Below, one piece after another: positions 24,201 to 36,074 of a DNA stretch of 64,000 nt. This stretch comes from Nemopilema nomurai. Taxonomy: Eukaryota; Cnidaria; Scyphozoa; Rhizostomeae; Rhizostomatidae. Below the pieces are notes generated by a model. That model saw only the letters and a program-made list of their open reading frames with translations, was not told the origin of the DNA and did not search any database. Numbering within the stretch: the stretch's first letter is position 1; every line of letters begins with the position of its first letter. Where the stretch lies: positions 27,231 to 91,230 of the forward strand of contig ML133442.1 in NCBI GenBank assembly GCA_003864495.1. Reading direction: 5' to 3'. The translations under genes were made by a program, and so were the position numbers.

Positions 24201-24729
24201 TTTCTTGAGAAATTGCTAATTTATTCTCCCAATTGAGTTTATCAGTCCAAAAATCCAAACGACTTTAAATAGCATTCCGTAACGTGCTTTGAAGTTCGGT
24301 AAAATAATTCAAACTTGCTAGGGACTTTTTCCGGTTCCGATATGAAGCTGGATGAGTTTATCCCGTTTGTTGTCATTTTTGGTGTAGTCAACCCAATGTA
24401 AAATGGTAGCCGTTACGTATGTGTTGATTTGAATTCTTGTTTTACTGGTGATATGAATCTCGGTAAGTAAGTTCATGTTGGGCCAATTAAAAAAACATCA
24501 AGTGTTTTGGTACGAAATGATATTTAGGCCCATGGGCAATGATGAATCACTGCTCAGCATCTTGAAAAGAGCCCCCTCAAACGCTGCTAATTAGATACTT
24601 TGCTTTACAGCGAATATCTGAAATGTTCAAATATGATCACCTTCTCCTTGCTTGCCTGTCATCTTTAGTCAAACGTGATGACCCGAAGCATCTAGGAAGT
24701 AGTCTCACAGCACACGTTCTGATCAGCAT
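18190..24729 (-). CDS. OTC: Ornithine carbamoyltransferase, mitochondrial (5' eight exons; 3' end not in window)
   Basis: Ornithine carbamoyltransferase makes citrulline from ornithine and carbamoyl phosphate in the mitochondrial matrix. Eight exons joined at consensus splice sites give 705 nt, 235 codons, in phase throughout. Residues 1-29 are an Arg-rich, acid-poor leader typical of a mitochondrial presequence. The carbamoyl-phosphate motif STRTR is at about 86-90, HPLQ at 164-167 and the ornithine-side VGDGNN segment at 190-195. The family is usually ~320-350 residues, so about 115 are absent, including the SMG loop and the catalytic HCLP motif. No such exons occur between 18189 and 1, where the transposon array lies. 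Either the array sits in a large intron and the last exons are beyond the window, or the gene is truncated. The ATG at 24729 is the first after an in-frame stop. Confidence 0.93.
18433..18555 (-). CDS. OTC: OTC exon 7 (GDGNN ornithine-domain motif)
   Basis: 123 nt, 41 whole codons. It encodes EHYGHLHGLKMAWVGDGNN and then IIHSLMMAAPRLGVDLNIATPK, the start of the ornithine domain. The acceptor AAACAG| and donor AAG|GTATTT are both good. Confidence 0.96.
19283..19340 (-). CDS. OTC: OTC exon 6 (HPLQ motif)
   Basis: 58 nt. It encodes GLSETYHPLQALADFQTLL. HPLQ corresponds to the conserved HPxQ that contacts carbamoyl phosphate. The acceptor TTTTAG| and donor TTG|GTACGC are in phase. Exons 5 and 6 together have 154 nt. 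Confidence 0.95.
20037..20132 (-). CDS. OTC: OTC exon 5
   Basis: 96 nt. It encodes VLSRLSDIIFARVYGHSDL and then EEMAAEASVPIV, the helix-rich region before the hinge. The donor AA|GTAAAT splits the Asn codon completed by exon 6. Confidence 0.95.
20438..20525 (-). CDS. OTC: OTC exon 4
   Basis: 88 nt. It encodes FCVLGGHAICLSPDDMHLG and then VNETIKDTS, matching the family segment GGH...DIHLGVNESL.DTAR. The acceptor is CGGCAG| and the donor AG|GTACTT; the Arg codon is split with exon 5. Confidence 0.95.
20994..21075 (-). CDS. OTC: OTC exon 3 (STRTR carbamoyl-phosphate motif)
   Basis: 82 nt. It encodes ILQPLLGKTLAMIF followed by QKRSTRTRTSTEG, where STRTR binds the carbamoyl phosphate. Two AG acceptors are possible, nine bases apart. 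The upstream one (TTGTAG|ATTTTACAG) was chosen because it restores the residues before PLLGK found in the family and gives the same exon length as I recall for human exon 3. Confidence 0.93.
21076..23254. other. OTC intron 2
   Basis: About 2.2 kb with no second gene recognised. It holds an uninterrupted run of 18 C (22745-22762). The small ORFs at 21319, 21915 and 22288 show no family pattern. Confidence 0.7.
22745..22762 (+). repeat. Poly-C tract, 18 bp
   Basis: Eighteen C in a row, then G and four more C. It lies in OTC intron 2. Such a run can form G-quadruplex or i-motif structures and is prone to length error. Confidence 0.95.
23255..23369 (-). CDS. OTC: OTC exon 2
   Basis: 115 nt. It encodes the start of the carbamoyl-phosphate domain, with the family pattern GKDFLTLKDFSGDEI. 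The acceptor is a clean CTGCAG| and the donor GAG|GTTGGT is weaker than usual. The phase matches both neighbours. Confidence 0.9.
23370..24640. other. OTC intron 1
   Basis: About 1.3 kb of AT-rich sequence between the presequence exon and exon 2. No other gene or repeat was recognised. Confidence 0.65.
24641..24729 (-). CDS. OTC: OTC exon 1 (start codon and mitochondrial presequence)
   Basis: Contains ATG at 24729-24727 and 29 codons plus two bases. It starts MLIRTCAVRLLPRCFG, rich in Arg and hydrophobic residues with no acidic residue until the KDD stretch, as expected for a matrix-targeting helix. The donor reads AG|GTGATC. The two left-over bases join the first base of exon 2 to make a Ser codon, keeping the frame. 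A stop lies in frame upstream, which supports this start. Short leader exons are hard to prove without RNA. Confidence 0.75.
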
Positions 24730-27700
24730 GATGAGATCAAGTTGCAATTCTCTGAAGTCCGGAAAAAATTACCACGATTGGCCTGTTCTTTCCCACTGCG
24801 CAGGCGCCTCTACCGGCGGACATTGAATCTTACAAAAAATTCCCACATTTAAAACCAGGAAAACCAAAGTCCAAAAATCTGAAAATCTAACGGCAATATC
24901 TTGTGAAAAACACAGTCCTATGCATAAAAAACAAGAATTAAGGAACCTTGAATCCACTTTGATCATGATCAAACAGAAATAAAGAACTTCATATAGATCA
25001 ACAAAAAAACAAATAAAAAACAGCGAATCTATTCTTGAACAGCAACCACAAAGAATCTAAGTTCATATTCTTGAAGTGAGATACTTGGACAAAACCAATA
25101 CACTAGACACCGGACAAATCAATTTCAGTTCACTCAGAACTATAGGCTTCTGATAGAGTCACCATCATACTACCGTACATCATAATGTGACGTCATCACT
25201 GGAAGCACAGCCTTCGCTGCCTTTTCCACAGAGAAAATGATCAGCCCTTTTAAACCAATTAGCTTTTAGTTGAAGTGGGCAATTAAAAAATGCAATGACC
25301 TGGCATCGATGTTATGACGGATTCAATTGAAACTTTTTAAGCTGTTTGAGAAGCAGCACCTCATTTAAATGCAGATTTGGCAGGTGTAAACACAAGTCAA
25401 GTTAGACTGACCTGGTGTTCAAAGCTAAGCAAACGTAGCGCCAAATCAACCACTAACAGCACTTACACAAACAGTTGTTGGAAGGTAACACGATTAACAG
25501 GTCGTTGCAATTGAAGTTTGAGCGATCAAAAGCCTCTACAACAAGAACAAGTAGCCGCTGAAAGAGTACCTTGCAAGGTAAGGCAAATGCGACTTCAGCG
25601 TTTTCAAGTTGATTCTATACGGTTGAGTTGAGAGGTTGAGAGGTTACCGACGGTTGAGAGGAAAATTTTTGTTGTTACTTGGTTTACTTTGTTTACAAAA
25701 TTTACTGCATAAAACGACACTTTTTCTTCGCCTTTCAAATGAGCTCGGGGACAGGTTACGAAACCTCAAGGTTCTGTTTCTTTGCTTAGCACGCACGTTT
25801 TGGAGTTTCGAATCTATTTTAATGTAAATAAACATTATTTGAGACATCATATGCCGTCATTATCCACCAAAAGCACATTATTCGAATTTTAATCATTATC
25901 TCAATTTTTGTAGTAGATCACTAAAATTAAATTTGTTCTAAATTTCAGCGTGTTCCAAATTTCATTGTATGCCAAGTTCCCACTTTGATATGACTTTAAT
26001 AAATAACGTAACAAACGTCAATATTCATAATTCCTTAAGATTTTTAAGTCTTTCCTTTCGATGTTTTACCAAGTGGGATTAACCAAATGAAGGGTCTGGA
26101 TAAAGGATTGGCTAGGTGTAGTTGAAGCTTTTCTGGCATAGCTGACACACAAATACAGTTGTCAATCGACATTTGACAACAGCATTTGTTGGGATGGCAG
26201 CTAATGCGAATTGAGGCTTGGCAAACAATGTGTGCAGCTGGTGTGCTTCTTATAGTGAAGAACTTGAAAAGGCACTTGAAAACCAGGTAGATCTGCATAC
26301 ATTTCGAACAAAATATTGCGCAAAAACAATAATTTCAATAATTTCGAAGCAAAGACGAAGGAGAACAACAAGTAGTCAGTAGTATCAAGGTGTCATGAAC
26401 TGGCTTTGATGCCATTGGTTGTTTAGGAAGCAGTAAATGAAAGTATAAATGCTCGAATTTAAAGGGCAACATGGAAATATTGGCACGAATTGCGTAAAAA
26501 AATATTTCGTATGAAGAAACACTTTCGTATGAAGTCTTCCTCTCACTTATTCAAGATCACACAATTATACTTGCACCATAATCTCTGAATAACTACAAAC
26601 ATCGAGATTTTAACTGTCAATTATTTAATTTTCACTTCTCAGAAAATGTGCGCTGCGTTTTCCCGGTAGGAGCTGATACAGAAGTCTTCCCCGACAAATT
26701 TTGTTGGAACAATGAAGTCTTTAACTGTCTGCCTCATTTATCTTGCTCAAAGCAAATTCTAAATAAAGTCTATTATCAATGTATTGAGATTTTTTGGAAG
26801 TGATAGAGAGCATTTAACGAACAGGGTACTCAGAGCTCTATCCCTGCTACTATAAGGTTTCAAATCCCGTTCCTTTTCATTATTTTCAGCAGCATTTCAC
26901 TAAATCTTTCGATTTTTTTGCGAATTTCGAGGCTATAGCTGTGGTTTTTGTTCGAGGCCCAACTAGTTTTTCAGCTTTCAAAATAAATTCCTATTGCTCT
27001 AGCAGAAAAAACCCCAATTCGCCGTTGCTGGTGTAATATATCAACGTACACCGTAGGACCTGGTATTGGACTAGCCTATTTTGAACAAGGCATTGCTTTT
27101 TCCAACCCGAGGCTTGGCTTGCACAATCTTAAAGCTAACACTGGTACGGTAGCTCTTATGTCTGGCCAATCTGATCTGGACAAAGGGTCATATGACCATT
27201 ATGTTGGGTCTCGCAGGAGGACTTTGTATGATATGCCAAAAAGTGGGGGGCGGTTATGGCCCTACCGATTCCTACATCAATAGTTCGAAAGAATCAAATA
27301 AAGATACTCTGATGTCCAACGCATCTTACGAAAAGGTTTGCAATCGTTCACTTGTTTCTATGTAGAGGTCAACTCGTAATATATTAGTTAAGTTTGGATA
27401 TTTAAAGTTGTAAACACTTCTTAGATATTCTGTGTGATTCTTTTAAGAAATTTATTTCAAGTTATTAGAAAATAGAAAATGGACCCGAAACTTTGACTAC
27501 TATTGAGTCTGGTTTCAATTTAGTCGTTGCGATTGAAAGGCTGCCTGCGATGCATCGCCGATGCACAAATTGCTGATTGTAAATCACAGAAGAACAGTGA
27601 CAGTAGAACATTACAAACACGATGGAGAGATGATGACAATTAGATATATTGCAGACTAGGCCGGAATTGATTAATCATCAGCCTTTCCATGGCAATTTTC

Positions 27701-28928
27701 AAAACGCTTTTCATTGGCTGTTCGTAGTCATGTGACTATGAGTACCAAAAGGGCCTGACGTCACATTCACAAGCAAAGCACGGGTGAGCAAAGTGTTTCG
27801 ACAGGCTAAAGTTTTCGAAGCACTTTGTTTGCGATGAAATTTTGTTTATACTTTTGTATCTTGCATTTAAAATTTGATTTTGAAAGTTGTTTGTTGACAT
27901 GAAGTGATAAAAAACACGCAGGGCTAGGCAGGAATTGTTTTACACCCAGAAGTTGGCTATGTGAGTCTAGGGTTTAGAGCCACCGTAAAAATCTAGATTA
28001 AGAACAACCCAGCCTTGGATTTTCGCAAAATTAAGAACATTCAGCCTGAACATAAATTTACTGGCTCTTATAAAAAGAGCGATCATTCCAGGCTTTAGTC
28101 CGTTGGTATCTTTCCTGTGACACGATGCTCTTTCACCCGAATTCCATCTATGTACCTGTTTGTACTGTAAACACTCAAATACTTGAGTACATTGTCAATT
28201 GTTATGCAGACATAGTTGTATAGCATCGGGTGAAGGCCGGAAGCTGCATTTGAAGAAAAATGATGAATTTTGCTTAGGTCTGTCAACAGTTTGCAAGTTG
28301 TACAAATCACCAACATGAAACTGTTAGCCTTTTGGGCTTACGTCAGCTCCAACAAAATCAACACCAATTTCGAAAGAAATACCTCACGCCGTTGCCTTCA
28401 GCTGACAAGAGGCAGAGCAAGAGCTGCGAGAGCGTGTTTGTGTATGTGCAGAGTGGTACCGAGGGACAGTAAAGTGCATTTCGAAAGCAAGGCGTGTCAA
28501 ACAGTCAAAGATTAGTAAGTTTCTCTAAACATATCTAACTGTGCGTCCAGTGCAATTTTTCAAGTCATTTTGATGCATGTTCGCCTTTCCGATGACTTCT
28601 CTCAGTGGCTGCACTTGTCAGGGCCTCCGACGAAGGGGGCCGCTTGAATGGCCATGGTCCCCGCACTTTTTGTAAAACAATAGAGCTATTCTAAATATCT
28701 TTTGCTATGATTGTTAAAATCTACCTTGGCCTCTCCACTTTCCAACCTGCGTCAGAGCCGTTGCTGGTATATGGTTTTATTTGTTCTCTCAGGTAAACGT
28801 TTTGAATAAGAAAATTCAGTTTAGCAATACCTTGCGCGCAATTCAAGTCATTTACGTCCGAAACTCCTGTTGGAAAGCGGAACAGTATTTCATGTTTCGC
28901 ATCAGCTTAGCAGCGCTGTTTTCAAGTA
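24730..28928. other. Region without a recognised gene
   Basis: It contains the presumed OTC promoter, a short GGTTGAGAG-type direct repeat (about 25620-25660), an exact TGACGTCA at 27756-27763 and an 84-codon minus-strand ORF at 26044-26298 with a Cys-rich centre that matches no family I know. A strong splice-donor-like site (GTAAGT) lies at 28511-28516 on the plus strand after an open stretch, so an unplaced exon is possible. Confidence 0.4.
25188..25195. promoter_or_regulatory. CRE octamer TGACGTCA upstream of OTC
   Basis: An exact palindromic CREB/ATF site about 460 bp upstream of the OTC start codon. It is a plausible promoter element; the role is inferred from position only. Confidence 0.4.
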
Positions 28929-29327
28929 CACGTTTTTTTTATATAAGGAACGACTCTATAAGGAACCTACATGTAGAAGGCAGAAATATATAAAGAACTT
29001 ATACTACTAAAAACAAAATCCCTAAGGAACTTTTCGATTAGAAATTTTTTACAACTGCAAGCATCAAGAGCTAAAAAGCTCGTTCCATTCATTTTAGCCA
29101 ATACACGCATAGATTGTTTGCTATTCGTGTGTCAAGTGCTTTATTGAGTAGTTTCCGCATAGTCTATATCGCCCCTCTCTCTATTAAGTGTTAAGGCTTA
29201 TTGATGTGCAGTGAAAATTGAGGAACTTTTAAGGAACTTTTGGTACTAAAATCTGATGACTTGAGGTCTACGAATAAGGAACTTTTGGAACTAGGCCTTG
29301 TGGTAGGTTCCTTATAAAAAAAGCGTG
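28929..29327 (+). mobile_element. MITE family A, copy 1
   Basis: 399 bp. It starts CACGTTTTTTTT and ends AAAAAAAGCGTG, flanked by TA on both sides (28927-28928 and 29328-29329), the target duplication of the Tc1/mariner superfamily. Subterminal ATAAGGAAC blocks face GTTCCTTAT at the other end. It has no coding capacity. Confidence 0.9.
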
Positions 29328-30947
29328 TAATTTTTCAACATTTATTCTCCCAACACTGCTTATTGGTGTTTAGCCTCACTGCAAACATTGAAAACAGCCG
29401 GGCTGATTTGGTTTTTATGTCAAAGGATTGTTGCTAGGGCCCGAGCAAAAAGCATCACCCTCTGAGTTTCCTCGTCACTTATTCAGCATTTCTCTTACGC
29501 CTTCGACACCAGCTCTGCAAAAAGCTGTTCATTCTTAATAGGAGACCTGATGCCGTGATGACCAGACAGTAAGTACAAATTTCTAAAGGACTTTGGGAAT
29601 TTTTCTTCAGAAAGCTGATAATCTTAAGAATTAGATAAAGTTTTAACGTTTTTGCTTTTGTGCACGAAGCTCAAAAATAGTTGTTTGAATTTTTCTGTTG
29701 TGATTAACGACTGTATGCTAGCACGCATTTGCTTAATTTAACTGATACTCAAAAAAGTTGTCCTTCAGGTGAATTTATCGAAGCTCTGGGTTGGTTTAGA
29801 AAACCGTTCGGGGCAGGCATGCAGGATAGGAGCAGAGACACATAGTATCAGAGATTGATGTTGTTGGAATGAATTATCATCTTGTTCTTCAGGAAAATGA
29901 AAAAGCAGCTAAAACATTAAATTATATTTTCAATTTAGGTATCTATAGACTTTTTGAGTCTTAAATTCAACTGCATTCAAATAACGTGCGAATGAAAAAT
30001 TAAAATTCAACCCCTAAAGCAACGAATACCAGGCATCAAAAGCCAAAACTAACCCACCCGTCCAAGACATTGAAACGTGTAACCGCATTCTATAGTCCAT
30101 ATAATCTGCGTTGCCCTAATAACATTAATAGCTCTAAACAAATTCGTCGCAAGGTTAGATTATAGACGTGATCATTTCGAACACATGTCTTGGGAAAGAT
30201 CTTAATCCTTTCTCGATTTAAAGCGAGAGCAGATTCTAGTGTTTAAGGAAAATTAATTTTTTTGCATAAACTGCAGTTGTATTTGCTGCGAGTCTAATTT
30301 TCACGCGTACCTCAAAAATTGGAAGGGTAAAGAGCTCTTTTTGTCAAAGAGTACGCCCTTGCCGACATCGGGAAAGGGTGGTGGTTTGTGATTCTAGGCA
30401 CTGACTTGTGAAAATTCGTGTGAAAATACTGACAATGTTTTCTTGCTATGCTGGTGCGAAAAACAGGTGAAAAATGAAATATACTTCAACCTATTATGAT
30501 AATAATTGAAGTTACAGTAAATATATTGAATAAACATTGTCTACAGTTGTTTCGAACGCCTACGCCTTCATATTCAATAATATCGAATTAAATTACTCGT
30601 GGCTTATATACCGTGGTCTGTGCTTATGTATGATAATAAAGGTGCTGAAAATTTTTCATGAATAACTTTATAACATATGACAATTCAGCTAGTCAGCTTT
30701 CCCTCCGAACAAAAATTGGACAGCTTACAGACATAAACCGGACAAGGTATTTCACTTCCATACTAAATAGGGTATCTGTTCACAAAAAGCTCTCCGGCAC
30801 GGAGTGCTCTGAAACCGAAACTATTTTCACTTCACTTTATTATAAGAACCACTTTGACGTGACCTGAACAAGCCCTGATATAAAAATTGGTTGCTGGAAC
30901 GATAATTCCGGACAAAATTGTGAAGATAAAATGCAATTTTTGCAATA
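29328..30947. other. Region without a recognised gene
   Basis: AT-rich sequence. A strong donor-like GTAAGT occurs at 29570-29575 after an exon-like block, without a recognisable coding frame. Nothing else was identified. Confidence 0.4.
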
Positions 30948-31416
30948 CACGCTTTCTTTATAAGGAACCACTTTATAAGGAACCACTTTATAAGGAACCA
31001 CTTTATAAGGAACCACTTTATAAGGAACCACTATATAAGGAACCTACATGTAGAAGGCCGAAATATTTAAAGAACGTATACTACTAAAAACGAAATCGCT
31101 AAGGAACTTTCCGATGTGAAAATTCTTTATAACTGCAAACATCAAGAACTGAAAGGCTGGTTCCATTCATTTGCAGCCAGTACTTGCATAGATTGTTTGC
31201 TATTCGTGTGCCAAGTGCTTCATAGAGTAGTTTTCGCACATGCTGTCTCCCCCCTCTCTATTAAGTGTTAAGGCTTATTGTAGTCAAAGCACCGAAAGTG
31301 AGAACTTAAGGAACTTGCAAGGAACTTTTGCTACTTAGATTTGATGATTTGAGGTCTACGAATAAGGAACTTTTGGAACTAGGCCTCAAGGTAGGTTCCT
31401 TATACAAAAAAGCGCA
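30948..31416 (+). mobile_element. MITE family A, copy 2, with expanded end repeat
   Basis: It is about 470 bp, longer than its relatives because the 15-bp block ATAAGGAACCACTTT near the left end is expanded to about six copies (30960-31044). It starts TA|CACGC; the right end reads AAAAAAGCGCA, so the last bases and flanking TA are worn. The body matches copies 1, 3 and 4. Confidence 0.88.
30960..31044 (+). repeat. 15-bp minisatellite inside MITE copy 2
   Basis: TAAGGAACC recurs at 30961, 30976, 30991, 31006, 31021 and 31036, exactly every 15 bases. Other family members have two such blocks. The plus strand happens to read as a KEPLY repeat and the minus strand as VVPYK; neither is taken as a gene. 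Confidence 0.95.
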
Positions 31417-31660
31417 TTCTACTCTATGTCGCTCCTCAAATTCGAATTCCCTCCTCCTTCGAATCAATGTTCGATTTGTAGTTCTATAATTTCTCCTCGA
31501 AAATCATGCATTTAGCATTGAATATGGGGAGTGGGGGAAGGGGTTACCTTAAAGGAAAGTGAGAATATAAGCTTTCCTTGAAAATTCCCTGGCCGCGTAA
31601 AATAATGAACCCGCCATTTAGAACACGAGGGAGAGGTTGGATCTCCTGGCAGCATTTCGA

Positions 31661-31718
31661 GTGGACTTGCTACAGGTCTTTCTCAATTCCCTCCTTTTTT
31701 CTTTTGTAGCAAGTCCAC
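31661..31718. repeat. Perfect 14-bp inverted repeat with 30-nt loop
   Basis: GTGGACTTGCTACA (31661-31674) is exactly complementary to TGTAGCAAGTCCAC (31705-31718). The loop is pyrimidine-rich. No surrounding gene is recognised; it could be a small hairpin RNA or a chance palindrome. Confidence 0.85.
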
Positions 31719-33717
31719 ATTCCGAGTAGTGTGGACAGTGACCCCATCTGGTAAGGCACAACGGAACTCTCTGACAATAGTCGATAGACAGTGCTCAAGA
31801 TGACACCAAAAGCCCGATACTTTGAATTTCTGACGGAGGGGTCTTTATACTTTCACGGCACCGAAGGTTTATCGAGTTAACACTTGGTACCACGAGTTGC
31901 GACATGCTCCGCATTGAGGCTCACTGTGCAGAGTACAGTTTAGTACGCTCTGATTGGGAATATTTTCCTAGTGGCTATTCCAACTCGCGCTTGACAGCAA
32001 TAGGTCGAATTTACATATATCATACCAGTACATACCCTAGGCCATACGTTTTTTCCGAGCATCTTTTCGCAGGTATTCTAGTTCACAAATGGCAGGAGTG
32101 ACAGGAAGCATTATTGTGCTTGATGCCCCACACAAACAAAGCCTGTTTAACAGTTTACATATCAAACGTTTTACTTGCAAATTCTCTTGCAAATACAAAT
32201 CTCCGGCCCTGGTATTCCACTTTATCTAGCACTGATACTTGATCTAGCACTGATACTCTTCATCTGTCCCCATTGTTCACATAGGCCATGTTTAAACTTA
32301 TGAACGAGAAAAGTGCCAGATTTCTCACTGTTTAATCTGTAACCTGCAATTGCTGCGAGGATTTATTTTGCAATCTTAACATGAAAATAATCGGCTTGAT
32401 TTTTGTGTCGCCTTGCTTTTGATGTAATTGCAGTTCGTTTCAGATTTGTTTATTTTGATCACAATACAATCATAATTCTTTCAATTTTCATTGCAAGTGA
32501 AATTTCTACCCATATGACGACTCTCATACTAATTAGAAATGTATGCAAAATTTTATCGTTTATAATTGTAGCAAGATTCAAGTGTCGAGTCTTTTCAGCT
32601 AGCTAGCTTTCCTTACCCATGCCTTCAAAATGTAAAGTGTTTCCAGACATTCAAATTCGAGAAAGAAATTTTCTCTAAAATCCCGAGGGTCGAAATATTT
32701 TTTGGTTTTTGTTATGAACCCAACTTACTTTCGTTCTACAAATCACATTGGGGTGTAAGTGGATTCGTTTCATAACAGAAACATGTGCATCCATCTTCCA
32801 TTTGCATATTGTCAATCAATAATAACAAATTGAAATTACCTAAAAAGCTACCACTGCAACCTATCTTGCAATTCTGATCTTCACGTTGATGGAACGTTAC
32901 CCTCACCTTATAAGTACCCCTATCGTTATGATTATGCTGTCAATTTGCATTAAACGTGAGTCGATCCGTGGCTTTCTTAGTTAAACGTACAATAATGCTT
33001 TGAGTCTAAATTGATTTTGATTTTGCATCACCATAAAAAGGTTGGATAAGGGCACAAAATGACGTCATGTGTGAGAAGTTGCACAAATAGACACCACGAA
33101 GGCCAAATTCAATAAAGGGAGGGCTACTGTAGATCGAGACAAGTAACTATGGAATTTTCATTTAGCGTAGGCGGAGAAATGATCATTTTTTGCCGCAACG
33201 GCGCGCCATACATTTGAAAACTACTTCTGCGGGAAATGACCTTAATCAATGGCGTGTGTATCACAGTCCTTTGTTTCTTGATTTACGGAGAAAACATTTC
33301 AAAACAATGCATTGATAATACTCTAACATAAGCTGCTCACACAAGCATGAAACGCGAAATGAACGAGACTCTCTGAGAAAGTGAATGGATGTCACAGTAA
33401 ATCGCGTTAAACAAACTGTTCTGGTGTATATACACACACACCTCCAGATCTTATGAAGTTCAATGTTCAGATCATATCATCACAACAATAAAAGCTTTGG
33501 CATTTGCTCCAATTAACACAAAGAAGAAAGACAAGGTAAACTGTACTAATGTTTTTATGGACGTGCTTGACATTATGTCGCATCCAGTGAGTGTTTTAGG
33601 AGACCAAGTGCCCCTTGGTCTCTGTCAGGTGATCACCACAGTTGAGAAAAGGCAACTTATCAAACAACAACTTGTTAAACAGAAATTGGATCAACAACAA
33701 GCTCACTCAGGACAGTA
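31719..33717. other. Region without a recognised gene
   Basis: It holds a short direct repeat (GATCTAGCACTGATACT-type, about 32223-32257) and an exact TGACGTCA at 33060-33067. No coding pattern was recognised. Confidence 0.4.
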
Positions 33718-33868
33718 CACGTTATTTTTTTATAAGAAACCTAGCTTGGATCCTAGTACTAAAAGTTTCTTAATTCTTCACTAGTTTCTAGTACTAAAAG
33801 TTTCTTAAATGTTTGGGGCTCTAGTACTAGGTTTCTTACAAACCGGTTTCTTATAATAAAAAAACATG
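33718..33868 (+). mobile_element. Short MITE related to family A
   Basis: 151 bp, flanked by TA (33716-33717 and 33869-33870). The left end CACGTTATTTTTTTATAAG faces the right end CTTATAATAAAAAAACATG. Subterminal AAGAAACC replaces the AAGGAACC of family A. Inside, AGTACTAAAAGTTTCTTA occurs twice. It has no coding capacity. Confidence 0.85.
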
Positions 33869-35667
33869 TAAGTAGAGTAGATGGCGTAGATATCCGGTCG
33901 TTGGTTCAATGAAAACTTTCGCTAATTTTGTGCCCTTAATTAAGCAGCTACGTGGAGATCTATCAGGCTTTACTCTTTTTGAATAACAATTCACAGCTCA
34001 ACAAATCGAGGAGCTTGAAAAGATTCCGGGCTTATAACTCTGAAAACATAATTTACCGGTTGAAGCTGATATGGTAAGTGACGATACCTTGGTCTTACAG
34101 CATTGCACGTCTTCAGATGCATGACACAGTTATGGGGACAATACTTCGACATAATTTCACTGAAAATACATCTTTTCTATCGCCATCTTTGTGCTAAGTG
34201 AATGGATTCTGGGAACTCAGTTGAAATACTCCTTGGTTTGGTTCTTATAACAAGGGTGGCAACCATTGTACATTTGCTCTAAATATGGCCACCACCCACC
34301 CCTCCCCACACCCCCACCCCATTGCTTTTACGTGGAGCTGGATTTGACTTTTTTTGAGAAGTGAGAACGTGAGTCAGTAAATTTTCAAAAGTGATTTCGT
34401 GGATGTAGGTTCTCTCACGAACATGAACTGGGAAGCGCCTATTTTTCATTACAAAAAAATAAATGCTTCAAATCCTATTTCACATTTTTATGAGAAACGT
34501 GCCCTACCCTCTCTCCCTTGAAAAGTACAAAAGTTCCTTATTTCCATAGCTGTAAACGCATTAGTGATTGGGATAATATAATATTATTAAACATAGAGTG
34601 AATTCGGTATTAATCAGAAAACGTAGCTATTAGTCAGAAATAAAACAACATATTTCATTCCAACAGATGGCTGAGTTAGAAAATTATATTGTTATTGTAA
34701 GCTTTCCAAACTAGGCTAGGTGAAGACGGAATATTTACAAGGAAGTGGATAAGCTCAATAACAAAAGAATCTCAGTTTCCGTAGCTCTTATTTCCAAACA
34801 AGAGATCTCGACATAACTGTTAGCAAAGTAATCAATGGCAGTCTTTGTGTTATCTACACAAAAAGAATATAAATTTTCTAAATACGACAAGGGTTAATAC
34901 AGCGTGAGACAAACTGTCTGTTAACAGAAATTCCTTTCATATTTAGTATATTTTGATTTGAATGATTTTTAAGATGAAGGCTGCTGTAGGAAAAGGATTC
35001 GGACGTTGTTTTAGAGCTTCCCTCTTTGCAGAGGATTTGATTTGAGGTGAACGCAAAGCCAGTTCTTGCTTCTTTTTGACACTCTTATGAGTCGATCTAA
35101 TCTTTCTTGTACGCAATGGACTCCGAAGAACTTTGAAAAGCAATCTCTGACATATAAAAGAACTTGAAATTTAAAGATGCATTAGTGAAAAGCATGTTGA
35201 TATAAAGGATAAAGAAACAAAATGAAGCAATACTTTTTAAATTTTCGTAACCGGCACTGACCAGTTTTATTTCCAAAATTGAACATGTCTGAAATTTGGA
35301 ACATTTCTTTTGTCAAGTCGCACCATTTCGTCATGCCCAGACAAAACTGTGAAGTTAAATCATTCTGGTTTTGAAACAACTGTTTTAAGATACAAAGGAA
35401 GCCTCCATAACTGCGATTCTTGTACTTGTTTGTATTCTCGCAGCGTATCATTTTGCCCCAGCCTCAAACCTCAGACTTTGCGACAGAAGGCAATTGCAAC
35501 TTGAACGGGCATTGATCAGCTGATCTGCTCCAGCCCAAGACGACAAACTACGGTTTTAGGCGACTCCTATTGGTGCTCTTCCCCTCTCAGCTCCTTCAAA
35601 GTGTCCTCCTCTCAAATTAATTTCCTTTGCGGTACAAAACTTCAAAATGGCAAGCGAAGCGGAACTA
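33869..35667. other. Mostly non-coding; possible unrecognised exons on the minus strand
   Basis: Two minus-strand open stretches (35143-34943, basic and Lys/Arg-rich; 35451-35182) look somewhat protein-like. The first follows an acceptor-like TATGTCAG, and the second contains a donor-like G|GTCAGT. Their phases do not join, and I recognise no domain. A CA-rich low-complexity patch lies at about 34290-34320. Confidence 0.3.
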
Positions 35668-36074
35668 CACGCCTTTTTTATAAGTAACCACTTTATAAGA
35701 AACCTACATGTAGAAGGCCGAAATATTTAAAGACCTTATACTACTAAAAACGAAATCACTAAGGAACTTTTCGATTTAAAAATTTCTTATAACTGCAAGC
35801 ATCATCTAAAAAGCCGGTTCCATTCATTTGCAGCCAATACCCGCATAGATTGTTTGCTATTCGTGTGTCAAGTGCTTCATTGAGTAGTTTCCGCATATGC
35901 TGTTTCACCCCTCTCTCTTTAAGTGTTAAGGCTTATTGTAATCAAAGCACCGAAAGTGAGAACTTAAGGAACTTTCAAGGAACTTTTGGTACTTAAATTT
36001 GATGATTTGAGGTCTACGAATAAGGAACTTTTGGAACTAGGCTTTAATGCAGGTTACTTATTCAAAAAAGCGTG
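35668..36074 (+). mobile_element. MITE family A, copy 3
   Basis: 407 bp. It starts TA|CACGCCTTTTTTATAAG and ends AAAAAAGCGTG|TA, with the TA duplication intact. The body is collinear with copies 1, 2 and 4. Confidence 0.9.

Noticed and set aside
25560..25640. Alternative OTC first exon with donor GCAAG|GTACTC
   Set aside because: The frame in the required phase has a stop and no Met; the exon at 24641-24729 fits phase and leader composition better.
30887..31087. KEPLY-repeat ORF and its minus-strand VVPYK counterpart
   Set aside because: Both are translations of the 15-bp minisatellite inside a MITE.
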